From NCBI GenBank assembly GCA_017432325.1, contig JAFRJJ010000033.1, positions 1 to 64,000 on the forward strand: 64,000 bases of DNA, given 5' to 3'. The translations under genes were made by a program, and so were the position numbers. The stretch comes from Solobacterium sp. Lineage in GTDB: Bacteria; Bacillota_I; Bacilli_A; Erysipelotrichales; Erysipelotrichaceae. The notes below the pieces were generated by a model. It had not been told where the DNA came from. It worked only from the letters and a program-made list of their open reading frames with translations, and did no database searches. This document shows positions 16,687 to 26,019 of this stretch, one piece after another; positions within the stretch are counted from its first letter, which is position 1; every line of letters starts with the position of its first letter.

Positions 16687-16995
16687 GAAGGATCAGTGTC
16701 CGGCCTGGAGATTCGTATAACTCAATCCGTTGACTTCCCTGACTTGACCGTCAGCGCAGCAGGGGAGCGTCAGTTTGTGATCATTGTTTTCATCACGCCG
16801 GATGATCTGGCCGCTGGTTATTGCTTCGCTGACAGAAAATATGCAGTGATTCAGGAATGCATATGATGAACAGAGACCGGCAGACACACTCCAAATATCA
16901 AAGTATTCCGGCCATGTTTTTTTTATTGTGTATAAATTTGTTAAATGAATAACAAGTTCTTGTATTAAAATGGTATTGGAGTATATGGAGGAGTT

Positions 16996-19794
16996 ATGAT
17001 TCCCAAATATTTAGAGAATTACATGTTCAATGAAAGGGATTTTTTCAATGAGGACTATGTCTGCACTGACCCTGAAAAAGAACAGTTGGTGAAGCAGCTT
17101 GCCAATCTGATCACCGACGACATCCAGATCCACAGCCCGAAAGATGTTGATGTTCATCTGCCGGATTTCTGGATCCTGGACCGCCTGCTGACAAAGGAGC
17201 AGGTACGCTTTATGCTGTCTTTCAAGAAGAAGAGAGTCGTAAAGCTTCTGCCTGAACAGATGGCAGAGAGAAACAATATGACGCCGGAAGTAGCAGAGAA
17301 AATGGCAATGGAAATCTGCGAGATCGGTCTCATGGAATTTGACCGTGAGAATCCCGAACACCGCCGTCAGTATTTCATTCCGAAGTGGGTCGTTGGATCA
17401 GGTGAATACATGATGATGACGTCCAGACTTCTGAAAGACCATCCTGAAGTTGCTACATTCTTCAACTACGCTTCCAGCGTACCGGTAGGAAAGGTTGCCA
17501 GATTCGTACCGCAGGGAGGCGGCGGACTGGGGATGCACGTCATTCCGGTAGAGAAGGCGATCGAACACGTATCGGAATCCGTCAGCGTCGAACATCTGTC
17601 ACACTGGCTGAAAAAGTATGACAAGTTCTGTGTTGACGTATGTTCCTGCCGCAGACAGCAGGCAATGCGCGGCGAAGGTGTCGGCGATATCGAAGGATAC
17701 ATGTGCCTGGCCGTCGGAGACATGGCTGAGTACATTGTCGAGACACGCAAAGATGCTTATTACATTACTTATGACGAAGTAATGGAGATCCTGGAGCGTG
17801 CTGAAAAGAAGGGTTACGTACACCAGATCACAAACCTTGACGGTGAAGACAAGATCGTCGGTATCTGCAACTGCTCTCCCGGCACCTGCAACGCGATCCG
17901 TACATCCCAGCTCTTCAATACACCGAACATGTCAGCTTCCGCTTACCGCGCTCATGTTGATACAGACAAGTGTGTCGCATGCGGCAAGTGCGTGGAAGTC
18001 TGCCCTGTCGGTGCTGCGAAGCTCGGTCAGAAGCTCTGCCTGAAAGACGGTTCAAAGATCGAATATCCCAAGACAGAACTTCCTGATGCCCAGAAATGGG
18101 GACCTGACAAGTGGAACAAGAACTTCCGTGAAGACGCTAAGATCAATGTCTACGAAACAGGTACAGCACCCTGCAAGACTGCATGTCCTGCCCACCTTGC
18201 AGTACAGGGTTACATCCGTATGGCTGCCGAAGGCAGATACCTGGATGCCCTCAAGCTCATCAAGCAGGATAACCCGTTCCCTGCAGTTTGCGGCATGGTC
18301 TGCAACAAGCGCTGTGAAGAACGCTGCACAAGAGGAACGATCGACCGTCCTGTTGCGATCGACGAGATCAAGAAATTCATCGCTCTGCAGGAACTCAATG
18401 CTGAGAGCCGTTTTGTACCGGAATGCTACAACGATGTAGGCGAACAGTGGGATGACTACAAGATCGCTGTCATCGGTGCAGGTCCTGCCGGACTCTCCGC
18501 TGCTTACTATCTCCGCAAGCAGGGATATCCTGTAACAGTCTTTGAAAAAGAAGAAAAACCGGGCGGCATGCTGAGATACGGTATCCCGAACTTCCGTCTT
18601 GAGAAAGACGTCATCGACGCGGAGATCGAAGTCATCCGTATGATGGGTGCTGACATCCGCTGCGGTGTTGAAGTCGGTAAAGACATCACGGTCGAAGATC
18701 TGCGTAAAGAAGGTTACAAGGCATTCTATGTAGCCATCGGTATGCAGACAGGCAGAAAAGCCAATATCCCGAATGAGGAATATGCTGTCAGCGGCGTTGA
18801 CTTCCTGAGAGAAGCCAACAAGACATGCAGTGATTCCATCCTGCATGGCAAGACAGTCGTCATCGGCGGCGGAAACGTTGCGATCGATGTTGCAAGAACA
18901 GCTCTCAGAGCCGGTGCATCCGCTGTTGAGATGTACTGTCTGGAAGGACCGGATGAAATGCCGGCAGCCAAGGATGAGATCGCTGAAGCAAAAGAAGAAG
19001 GCATCGCGGTCAAGAACTGCTGGGGTCCGAAAGAAGTCCTGGTCGAGGACGGAAAGATCAAGGGCATCATCATGAAGCACTGTATCCAGGTCTTCGATAA
19101 AGACGGCAAATTCAATCCTGTATATGATGAAACAGAACTGAAGACTATTGAATGCGAACATGTTCTGATGTCCATTGGACAGGCTGCTGTCTGGGGCGAT
19201 CTGCTCAAGGGAACAAAGGTCGAAGTCCGTCCGAATACAACTGCTGTTGCGGATCTTGTTACATGCCAGACTGCTGAAGAAGACATCTTCGTCGGCGGTG
19301 ATGTATTCAAGGGCGCGAGATTCGCAATCGATGCGATCTCCGAAGGCAGAGAAGGATTTGTTTCCATCAACCGCTTTGTCCACTATGGACAGAGCCTCAC
19401 GATCGGCCGTGACCTGCGTGAATTCAAGGAACTCGACAGGGATGATATCCTGGTTGAATCCTATGACAACGCACAGCGCCAGGTACCCGGATACAAGCCC
19501 GGTGATGCTGCACATACATATGAAGACCTCCGTCTCGCTCTGACAGAGGAACAGGTACGTGCAGAAGCGAACCGCTGCCTCAAGTGCGGTGCATCCATCG
19601 TTGATGACAACCGCTGCATCGGCTGCGGTCTGTGCACGACACGCTGTGAATTCGACGCGATCCACCTGACAAGAGATGTACCGAATGCTTCCCGTATGTA
19701 TACTGCTGAAAACGGCAGACTCAAGGCGATCCTTCCCAATATCGCTGCCCGCGGGATCCGTATTCTCAAGAACAACATCAAGCAGAAGCTGTAA
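16996..19794 (+). CDS. Multidomain Fe-S/FAD oxidoreductase with GltD-like core
   Basis: A 932-residue soluble redox enzyme. Order of parts: an unrecognised N-terminal region with a cysteine cluster (C212, C216, C218, then C291, C293, C298); a 4Fe-4S ferredoxin motif (C326, C329, C332, C336); a GltD-type cluster region (C393, C397, C432, C436, C440, C444); an FAD-binding GAGPAG at 494-499; an NAD(P)-binding GGGNVA at 624-629; and a C-terminal ferredoxin motif (C874, C877, C880, C884). The core resembles the glutamate synthase small subunit, which transfers electrons from NADPH through flavin to Fe-S clusters. No glutamate synthase large subunit is near, so a stand-alone electron-transfer role is more likely. 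It is monocistronic with its own terminator. Confidence 0.85.
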   Translation: MIPKYLENYMFNERDFFNEDYVCTDPEKEQLVKQLANLITDDIQIHSPKDVDVHLPDFWILDRLLTKEQVRFMLSFKKKRVVKLLPEQMAERNNMTPEVAEKMAMEICEIGLMEFDRENPEHRRQYFIPKWVVGSGEYMMMTSRLLKDHPEVATFFNYASSVPVGKVARFVPQGGGGLGMHVIPVEKAIEHVSESVSVEHLSHWLKKYDKFCVDVCSCRRQQAMRGEGVGDIEGYMCLAVGDMAEYIVETRKDAYYITYDEVMEILERAEKKGYVHQITNLDGEDKIVGICNCSPGTCNAIRTSQLFNTPNMSASAYRAHVDTDKCVACGKCVEVCPVGAAKLGQKLCLKDGSKIEYPKTELPDAQKWGPDKWNKNFREDAKINVYETGTAPCKTACPAHLAVQGYIRMAAEGRYLDALKLIKQDNPFPAVCGMVCNKRCEERCTRGTIDRPVAIDEIKKFIALQELNAESRFVPECYNDVGEQWDDYKIAVIGAGPAGLSAAYYLRKQGYPVTVFEKEEKPGGMLRYGIPNFRLEKDVIDAEIEVIRMMGADIRCGVEVGKDITVEDLRKEGYKAFYVAIGMQTGRKANIPNEEYAVSGVDFLREANKTCSDSILHGKTVVIGGGNVAIDVARTALRAGASAVEMYCLEGPDEMPAAKDEIAEAKEEGIAVKNCWGPKEVLVEDGKIKGIIMKHCIQVFDKDGKFNPVYDETELKTIECEHVLMSIGQAAVWGDLLKGTKVEVRPNTTAVADLVTCQTAEEDIFVGGDVFKGARFAIDAISEGREGFVSINRFVHYGQSLTIGRDLREFKELDRDDILVESYDNAQRQVPGYKPGDAAHTYEDLRLALTEEQVRAEANRCLKCGASIVDDNRCIGCGLCTTRCEFDAIHLTRDVPNASRMYTAENGRLKAILPNIAARGIRILKNNIKQKL

Positions 19795-19818
19795 TCAGAG
19801 ATACAACCGAAAGAATAT

Positions 19819-19851
19819 GCTGTCCGTTCATTTGAAGCGGGCAGCTTTTTT
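19819..19851 (+). terminator. Terminator of the GltD-like gene
   Basis: An eight-pair stem (19819-19826 with 19838-19845, one G-T pair) followed by six T. Confidence 0.85.
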
Positions 19852-19927
19852 CGCATGATTATTCATTTCGGTGAACGGATATGATGTTATGATGAAAAAG
19901 GCTTATGCATAACAGGAGGAGCAGGGT

Positions 19928-20248
19928 ATGTATCAATTATCAAAGAAGGATTGGAAGCTGTTCAGGGAAAAACTTCCCAATTGGCAGGAGCACTATATGG
20001 AACAGCTGATCAAAGGATATCTTGAACTGCTGAGTTCTGACGGAAGAGCTTCCGACCGTTTCTGGGAACTTCACGAGCGGATCAGCACTGACCGGAGACA
20101 TCCGGGAGTGATCGTGAAAATGTCCAAATCCGATGCGGTTTTTATATTAGCCCAGCTGTACAGTGATCAGGTCATCACGGATCAGGATCTGGAAGGATTC
20201 AGCCAGGAACTGATCGATAAAGTCAGAACACTGACAGAAAAGGACTGA
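19928..20248 (+). CDS. Conserved small hypothetical protein
   Basis: A 106-residue soluble, mostly helical protein rich in charged and tryptophan residues (KDWKLFREKLPNWQEHYMEQL). Similar short proteins occur in other anaerobic Bacillota, but I know no function. An AGGAGG site lies eleven bases before the ATG and the gene ends in an intrinsic terminator, which supports that it is real. It lies just ahead of a two-component system but is not co-transcribed with it as far as the terminator shows. Confidence 0.7.
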   Translation: MYQLSKKDWKLFREKLPNWQEHYMEQLIKGYLELLSSDGRASDRFWELHERISTDRRHPGVIVKMSKSDAVFILAQLYSDQVITDQDLEGFSQELIDKVRTLTEKD

Positions 20249-20251
20249 CAG

Positions 20252-20273
20252 ATGCCCGTTATGGGCATTTTCA
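20252..20273 (+). terminator. Terminator of the small hypothetical gene
   Basis: ATGCCC and GGGCAT arms around a five-base loop, followed by TTTTC. Confidence 0.7.
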
Positions 20274-20393
20274 TTTGCGCAGAATAAATGGATGAAGATC
20301 TACCATGAGAACTTCATCAAATCTTAAACAGTTATCATGTTTCTTCTTAAACGTGACCCGTTATACCATATAACCATCGGAGGGGATAACAAT

Positions 20394-21092
20394 ATGCCGA
20401 ATATACTGATCTGTGATGATGAGAAAGACATCGTCAACGCATTGAAGATCTATCTGGCTGATCCGGACTATACGATCTTTGAGGCATATAACGGTAAAGA
20501 AGCACTGGATGTGCTCAGACATCATGACATCCATCTGATCCTGCTGGACATCATGATGCCGGTCATGGACGGGATCTCTGCCATGGCTCATATACGGGAA
20601 ACAAGCAATATACCGATCATCATGCTGACGGCAAAGAGTGAGGATACCGATAAGATCCTGGGACTGAATGTCGGAGCAGATGACTATATAACAAAACCGT
20701 TCAATCCGCTGGAAGTATCCGCCCGTGTCCGTTCGCAGCTGAGAAGATATCTGAAGTTCGGAAGCGGAATGACCAGGCCGGAAATACTTGTCAACGGAGG
20801 GATCGAAGTCAATGACCGGACAAAGGAAGTGTTTGTGGACGGTGAAGAAATCTCGCTGACACCGAAGGAATATGAGATCCTGAAGCTGCTGATCTCCAAT
20901 CCCGGAAAAGTTTTCTCACCCCGTGAGATATACGGGATCGTATGGAAGGAAAAACCATACGGCGCGGAGAATACGGTAGCTGTTCATATACGTCATCTGC
21001 GTGAAAAGATCGAGATCAATCCGGCAGAGCCAAGGTATATCAAAGTTGTATTCGGTCAGGGATACCGGATGGAAGGGGACAGAAGATCATGA
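20394..21092 (+). CDS. OmpR/PhoB-family response regulator
   Basis: A 232-residue response regulator. The receiver domain has the acidic pocket D8-D9, the phosphorylation site D52 in LLDIMMP and the lysine of ITKPF; the C-terminal half is a winged helix with the LTPKEYEIL and VHIRHLREKIE segments of the OmpR family, closest in style to VanR. GGAGGGG nine bases upstream fixes the start at 20394. It overlaps the kinase gene by four bases. VanR-like systems often sense cell-envelope stress, but the target genes are not evident here. Confidence 0.93.
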   Translation: MPNILICDDEKDIVNALKIYLADPDYTIFEAYNGKEALDVLRHHDIHLILLDIMMPVMDGISAMAHIRETSNIPIIMLTAKSEDTDKILGLNVGADDYITKPFNPLEVSARVRSQLRRYLKFGSGMTRPEILVNGGIEVNDRTKEVFVDGEEISLTPKEYEILKLLISNPGKVFSPREIYGIVWKEKPYGAENTVAVHIRHLREKIEINPAEPRYIKVVFGQGYRMEGDRRS

Positions 21093-23020
21093 AAAGGTTT
21101 TTCAGAACGATCATCGGAAAAGCACTGCTGTTTATCGTATGCATTGCAGCAGCAGTCACTTTGATCGCAGGAACATGTGCTGCCGTGTATATCTTGGGAA
21201 ACGGTATGAGTTTCTATCAGAATACTGAACAGGAAATCAAGGACAGTACCGAACAAAGGATCGCCAGCGGTCCTGCAAATGACTGTATGTATTCATATCT
21301 GTATGAAGGAAGAGGCTCTGCCTATGACGCAGGATGCAGGATCTATCAGAACGGTGCTGAAATATACAGATCACAGGGAGAAGAGCCCGACAGTAAAAAT
21401 CACTACTACTTTGACCTGGCTGTTGAGAAGCATAAGGAGGAGTTTGACCCGGGATCAATCTGGTATAATATCTATACAGCCTCTGAGGCAGCGGCAGATC
21501 AGGATACAGAATATTACACGGTCAGGATCGTTCTGAATGAGTCCTCCAGTGAAGTCATGTATATCCGTGCCTCAGAATATCTCATCGATCTGTTATGGCA
21601 GATCAGATATGCGGTCTACGGGATCATCCCGGCAGCGCTGATCATCATGATCTTCAGCTTCATTCAATTGATGAAAGCAGCCGGTCATCGTCCGGATACG
21701 GAAGAGATCTATCCGGGCCCTTTGTATAAAGTGCCTTTTGATCTCTTGGTAGTCGTTTCACTCATATTCGGTATCTCAGCATTGGCTGTTATTATGAATA
21801 TCAGCAGTGGCATTGATCTGTATGAATTCACGGGAGCAGGTGCAGTCGGTATTCTCGGGCTGATCGTCGGGACCGGTCTATGCATGAGCGCGGCTGTCCG
21901 GATCAAACTCCATACATTCATTCAGAACAATATATGCTGGATGATCCTGATGATCCTGTGGAAATGGTGTCTGAAGATCTGGGAGCTGCTGAAAAAACTG
22001 TTCCGGTTCAATATGGAGCTGTTAGGCAATCTCCCGCTGATGTGGAAGACATGCCTCTTTCTCGCAGCGGTCTGCTTCCTGGAGGCTGTTGTGATCGTTG
22101 TGACAAGGCGTTCCGTCGAGTTCGAGATCCTTCTGTTCCTGATGGAAAAGATGCTGCTGGTACCGGGCGTCCTGTACTTTGTACTCTGCCTGCAGAGACT
22201 GAAAAGAGGCGGGACAGCACTGGCTGAAGGCGATCTTTCCTATCAGACTGATACAAAAGGACTGTTCTGGGAACTGAAGGAACACGCGGATGATCTCAAC
22301 AGGATCGCAGGCGGTATGGCCATTGCTGTGGAAGACCGGATCAAAAGCGAACGGATGAAGACGGAACTGATCACGAATGTCTCTCATGACATCAAGACAC
22401 CGCTGACATCGATCATTAACTACGCGTCACTGATCAGCGAGGAAGAGTGTGAAAACGAGAAGATCACTGAATATTCTGAAGTGCTTGTCAGACAGTCGGA
22501 AAAACTGAAGCGGCTGATCGAAGATCTTGTGGAAGCGTCCAAAGCATCGACCGGCAATCTTGATGTAATCCTTACCCCGTGTGACGCATCAGTATTTCTT
22601 GCCCAGGCGTCAGGGGAATACGAAGAAAAACTGAATCAGGCAGAACTGACACTCGTCACAAAACAGCCTGATAAGAAGATCATGATCATGGCAGACGGCA
22701 GACGGATGTGGCGTATCTTCGATAACCTGATGAACAATATCTGCAAATACGCGCAGCCGGGTACACGAGTCTATCTGTCCCTGGAAGAAACAGACGGACA
22801 GGCGGCGATCTCATTTAAAAACACATCCAGGGAAGAACTGGATATGTCTGAAGAAGAACTGATGGAACGCTTTACGAGAGGGGATTCTTCAAGAAATACA
22901 GACGGAAACGGTCTGGGACTGTCGATCGCCCGCAGTATGGCAGAGCTTCAGAACGGTACGCTGAATATATCGACCGATGGAGATCTGTTTAAAGCAGTGC
23001 TTAGATTCCCGGTGATCTGA
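21089..23020 (+). CDS. Sensor histidine kinase with multi-span membrane domain
   Basis: A 643-residue kinase. Residues 10-35 form the first membrane segment, then an extracytoplasmic loop of roughly 120 residues, then about five further membrane segments up to residue 370. The H-box is SHDIKTPLTS with H433, the N-box is NLMNNICKYA and the G-box GNGLGLSIA near the end, so it is catalytically complete. It partners the preceding regulator by overlap. The architecture is typical of VanS-type kinases in Bacillota that lack other known sensory domains; the signal is unknown. Confidence 0.92.
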   Translation: MKRFFRTIIGKALLFIVCIAAAVTLIAGTCAAVYILGNGMSFYQNTEQEIKDSTEQRIASGPANDCMYSYLYEGRGSAYDAGCRIYQNGAEIYRSQGEEPDSKNHYYFDLAVEKHKEEFDPGSIWYNIYTASEAAADQDTEYYTVRIVLNESSSEVMYIRASEYLIDLLWQIRYAVYGIIPAALIIMIFSFIQLMKAAGHRPDTEEIYPGPLYKVPFDLLVVVSLIFGISALAVIMNISSGIDLYEFTGAGAVGILGLIVGTGLCMSAAVRIKLHTFIQNNICWMILMILWKWCLKIWELLKKLFRFNMELLGNLPLMWKTCLFLAAVCFLEAVVIVVTRRSVEFEILLFLMEKMLLVPGVLYFVLCLQRLKRGGTALAEGDLSYQTDTKGLFWELKEHADDLNRIAGGMAIAVEDRIKSERMKTELITNVSHDIKTPLTSIINYASLISEEECENEKITEYSEVLVRQSEKLKRLIEDLVEASKASTGNLDVILTPCDASVFLAQASGEYEEKLNQAELTLVTKQPDKKIMIMADGRRMWRIFDNLMNNICKYAQPGTRVYLSLEETDGQAAISFKNTSREELDMSEEELMERFTRGDSSRNTDGNGLGLSIARSMAELQNGTLNISTDGDLFKAVLRFPVI

Positions 23021-23047
23021 TACCGTAATACTACTGACCGTAAATAG

Positions 23048-23080
23048 GGAAAGTCTGGATACACAGGCTTTCCTTTTCTT
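23048..23080 (+). terminator. Terminator of the two-component operon
   Basis: GGAAAG-T-CTG pairs with CAG-G-CTTTCC, one G-T pair, then a T-rich tract. Confidence 0.8.
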
Positions 23081-23159
23081 GTCTGTTTTCTGATATTCAG
23101 CATTAAAAACCGAAGAAAACATCGTTGATTGGTATAACGATCAGCACACAATAATGTTG

Positions 23160-23172
23160 ATAACGCCGTTAT
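23160..23172. promoter_or_regulatory. Perfect 13-base inverted repeat upstream of glgA
   Basis: ATAACG, one central C, CGTTAT. It lies about 100 bases before the glgA -10 in an otherwise empty intergenic stretch (23081-23320) and could be a regulator site. No regulator is known for it. Confidence 0.3.
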
Positions 23173-23267
23173 TTATACTTAATTAGGGTTTTTAGCTGTT
23201 GTTGCTTCGTGTTTGCAGACTGTATCCCAAAAAGAATCATTTTGTTTCATTGTTTTGAAGTGTCAGA

Positions 23268-23276
23268 TGATACAAT
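23268..23276 (+). promoter_or_regulatory. Extended -10 promoter of glgA
   Basis: TGATACAAT, with TTGTTT 15 bases or CATTGT 17 bases upstream as weak -35 candidates; the glgA ribosome site (CAGGAGG) follows 31 bases on. Confidence 0.45.
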
Positions 23277-23320
23277 GAATACAGTATTCCAATGAAAAAG
23301 ATAATTCAGGAGGATAATCT

Positions 23321-25138
23321 ATGAAAATACTGTTTGTGACGAGTGAATGCGCTCCGTTCTCAAAATCAGGCGGTCTGGCAGATGTTGCTTTTTCACTGCC
23401 GCCTGCTTTATTGAGAGAAGGTAATGAGATCATGATCATTACTCCTTACTACAAGTGTGTGAAGGACAGATTCTCTGACAAAGTTGAATATGTCATGAAC
23501 CGCAATGTGCGGCTTGGCAATGCGGACCTTTACTGCGGACTGCTCAAGGGTGAACTCTCAGGCGTACCTGTATGGTTCATTGACAATGAAGCATTGTTCT
23601 ACAGAGACAAGCTTTACGGATACGACGATGATAAATTCCGCTTTGCATGGTTCTCAAAGGCAGTCATCGATGTACTGGAAAACCTGGATTTCATCCCGGA
23701 GATCCTGCACTGCAATGACTGGGAAACAGCATTGAGCGTCATCTATCTGAAAGACGACCAGGCACGCAGACCTGATTACAGAAATATCCGCACGGTATAT
23801 ACGATCCATAATATCGCTTACCAGGGACAGTTCGGCGCGAATGAACTGTCAGATACATTTGCCCTGGATCCGGGCTGGTATGACGGCGGCCTTGGTTATG
23901 TATATCATGGCAGGCATGATGTCAACCTCATGAAAGGCGCAATGCTGATGGCGGATGCGGTATCCACCGTATCACCGACTTACGCAAGGGAACTTCATAC
24001 ACCGCAGTTCGGCAAGGGACTGGAAGGTGTGTGCGATATGATCGAATCCAAGATGTACGGTATCCTGAACGGCATTGATCCCGCGCACTATGATCCGGGC
24101 AAGGATCCCCGTATTCCCTGCAATTTCACTCCCGACGACAAGTCAGGCAAGATGGTTTGCAAAGAATATATCCAGGAAACATTCGGTCTGAAGAAAGAAA
24201 AGAACTGGCCGCTGTTTGCTGTTGTCGCGAGACTTGTTGAACAGAAGGGCGTTGAACTGATCAGGGAGATCCTGCCCAGAATGATGAAGAAGGGCATCCA
24301 GCTCGTCATCTTCGGACAGGGCGAGAAGAAATACGTTGATTACTTCAATCACTGCAAAGAACTCTATCCGGGACAGTTCGGATTCTCCGATCAGTATACG
24401 GAAGAGATGGCAGCCAAAGTATTTGCCGGAGCCGACTTTTACCTGATGCCTTCCGCATTTGAACCGTGCGGACTCTCCCAGATGATGGCAATGCGCTACG
24501 GCACAGTCCCGATCGTACATGAAACCGGCGGACTAAAGGATACAGTCAGACCTTATTCCGACTTTGACGGGATCGGTGACGGCTTCTCATTCGACAGCTA
24601 TCAGGGCAAAGCGCTGATGCTGGCTATCGATGCAGCCATCAAGATCTATTTCGGTGAGCATGATGTATTTGAAGTCATTAAAGACAGATGCATGAGGAAA
24701 GACTTCTCGTGGACAAAGTCAGCTATGACATATATGAAGATGTATTCCGATATCTGCGGACATGGTTCCGACCCGAACGTTACATTCAAGGATGCGTATG
24801 ATGCGCTGGAAGTTGTCTATACCGATCTGGAGGAGCTGCGCAATCAGTATCTTGCTATGATGCCGGATGATTATCTGAATGTATGCCAGATCAGGATCGA
24901 AGGACCGGGCGAAGGCACATTCTATCTGAAGTTTACAAAAGCCGGCATGGAAATGGCGCCTTACAATTATGAAGGAGCTGATATCAATATTGCCGCAAGC
25001 TTTGACAATCTCTACAATATGGCGATCGGTACCGTTTCTGCCGATAAACTGTTTGTCAACGGACAGATGAAGGTGGAAGGCAACATTTCCAAAGGCGCTG
25101 AAATGCGTTATCTGATCGGCAGGGGCATGGAACGCTGA
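23321..25138 (+). CDS. glgA: Glycogen synthase with C-terminal SCP2-like domain
   Basis: ADP-glucose-dependent glycosyltransferase (GT5) that extends alpha-1,4-glucan. KSGGLADV near residue 15 binds ADP-glucose, and EPCGLSQM with the following GGLKDTV is the second active-site region; the catalytic part occupies about residues 1-480, the normal full length. A further 125 residues follow. Their last 90 fit the SCP2 sterol-carrier fold: an FYLKF strand, a GADINIAASFDNL segment and a KLFVNGQMKVEGN segment. No other glycogen gene (glgB, glgC, glgP) is nearby. The gene has its own promoter and terminator. Confidence 0.93.
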   Translation: MKILFVTSECAPFSKSGGLADVAFSLPPALLREGNEIMIITPYYKCVKDRFSDKVEYVMNRNVRLGNADLYCGLLKGELSGVPVWFIDNEALFYRDKLYGYDDDKFRFAWFSKAVIDVLENLDFIPEILHCNDWETALSVIYLKDDQARRPDYRNIRTVYTIHNIAYQGQFGANELSDTFALDPGWYDGGLGYVYHGRHDVNLMKGAMLMADAVSTVSPTYARELHTPQFGKGLEGVCDMIESKMYGILNGIDPAHYDPGKDPRIPCNFTPDDKSGKMVCKEYIQETFGLKKEKNWPLFAVVARLVEQKGVELIREILPRMMKKGIQLVIFGQGEKKYVDYFNHCKELYPGQFGFSDQYTEEMAAKVFAGADFYLMPSAFEPCGLSQMMAMRYGTVPIVHETGGLKDTVRPYSDFDGIGDGFSFDSYQGKALMLAIDAAIKIYFGEHDVFEVIKDRCMRKDFSWTKSAMTYMKMYSDICGHGSDPNVTFKDAYDALEVVYTDLEELRNQYLAMMPDDYLNVCQIRIEGPGEGTFYLKFTKAGMEMAPYNYEGADINIAASFDNLYNMAIGTVSADKLFVNGQMKVEGNISKGAEMRYLIGRGMER

Positions 25139-25159
25139 TCCGGCAGTTAAACACCATAA

Positions 25160-25198
25160 AAAAGGACATATGGCCGTATTGAACCATATGTCTTTTGT
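25160..25198. terminator. Bidirectional terminator between glgA and the TetR gene
   Basis: GACATATGG and CCATATGTC are perfectly complementary around a ten-base loop, with A-rich sequence on the left and T-rich on the right. Confidence 0.85.
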
Positions 25199-25208
25199 TT
25201 TTGCATGC

Positions 25209-25835
25209 TCAGTTGGTATCGATGAACTTTTTGCGTTTGACGAATCTGCTTTCGTCAAGTTTACGGTAGAATACTTCGATCGGTCCTTTGGCGATCTCAT
25301 AGAGGAAATCAGTCAGCTGGTCTTTCGAGATACGGTCGGGATTTTTCAGCCAAAGCAGGATCATGGCTGTCAGTGCATCGGTGATGAAAGATTCTGACAT
25401 CTGGAGTACAAGATCATTCTGGATCTGATCTGTATTGTCGTAGAGTGAAGACAGGGTGGATTTGATGAAAATACTGTGGATCATGCGCCGCAGGGACGCT
25501 TCGGAGCACCTTGCCAGGATCCGGAACAGATCCTGGTTATCATAGATCATACTGATGCACCATTCTGATGTGGAATACATCGTATTGTTGGAAAGCTTTT
25601 TGATGATCTCGGGTGTAAGCTCATCCAGCATCCGTTTCTCGGTGTCCCGGCAGATCTGTTCGAGAACCTGATACTTGTTCTCGTAATGCGAATAAAACGC
25701 GTTTCTTGAAATGCGGGCTTTCGCGCAGATATCTTTGATATGCACATCCTGGATATCATACTCCGATGCGCATGAGAGGAATGCCTGTTTGATCAGATCT
25801 TCAGTCTTGATGTAGCGCAGATCGCTCTGATTCAT
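25209..25835 (-). CDS. TetR-family transcriptional regulator, divergent from the OYE operon
   Basis: A 208-residue regulator. The N-terminal helix-turn-helix (HIKDICAKARISRNAFYSHYENKYQVLEQI, about residues 34-63) is typical of TetR; the C-terminal two thirds is helical and presumably binds a ligand. It is transcribed away from the flavoprotein operon from a strong promoter with a 37-base leader, and an AGGAGG ribosome site. The divergent layout suggests that it controls itself and the 26020-28300 unit, with the substrate or product as ligand; this is inference. Confidence 0.88.
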   Translation of the reverse strand: MNQSDLRYIKTEDLIKQAFLSCASEYDIQDVHIKDICAKARISRNAFYSHYENKYQVLEQICRDTEKRMLDELTPEIIKKLSNNTMYSTSEWCISMIYDNQDLFRILARCSEASLRRMIHSIFIKSTLSSLYDNTDQIQNDLVLQMSESFITDALTAMILLWLKNPDRISKDQLTDFLYEIAKGPIEVFYRKLDESRFVKRKKFIDTN

Positions 25836-25878
25836 ATCAGCCTCCTGATTATAAATGACACAATTTCAATACATGTAA

Positions 25879-25907
25879 CTTATCTCACAATCTTTATTTG
25901 TTGTCAA
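25879..25907 (-). promoter_or_regulatory. Promoter of the TetR gene
   Basis: On the minus strand a perfect TTGACA, 17 bases, then GATAAG preceded by TGA. A palindromic ACATGT (25871-25876) lies at the predicted start of transcription. The shared region 25836-26019 must also hold the promoter of the OYE gene; I see only weak candidates there. Confidence 0.65.
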
Positions 25908-26019
25908 TTCAACCTGAAAGACTGATATGCTACATTGATTTCGGAAAGAATATTAAGAACTCTCAGACAATTCCATTTTTCAACATATTAGAACATACCA
26001 ATGAAGGAGGTAAGTTATT

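Noticed and set aside
18052-19665. A 537-codon open frame antisense to the GltD-like gene
   Set aside because: Its sequence is the shadow of a strongly biased coding strand: no ribosome site, no recognisable domain, and a composition of cysteine- and phenylalanine-rich stretches typical of antisense frames. The sense frame has complete motifs.
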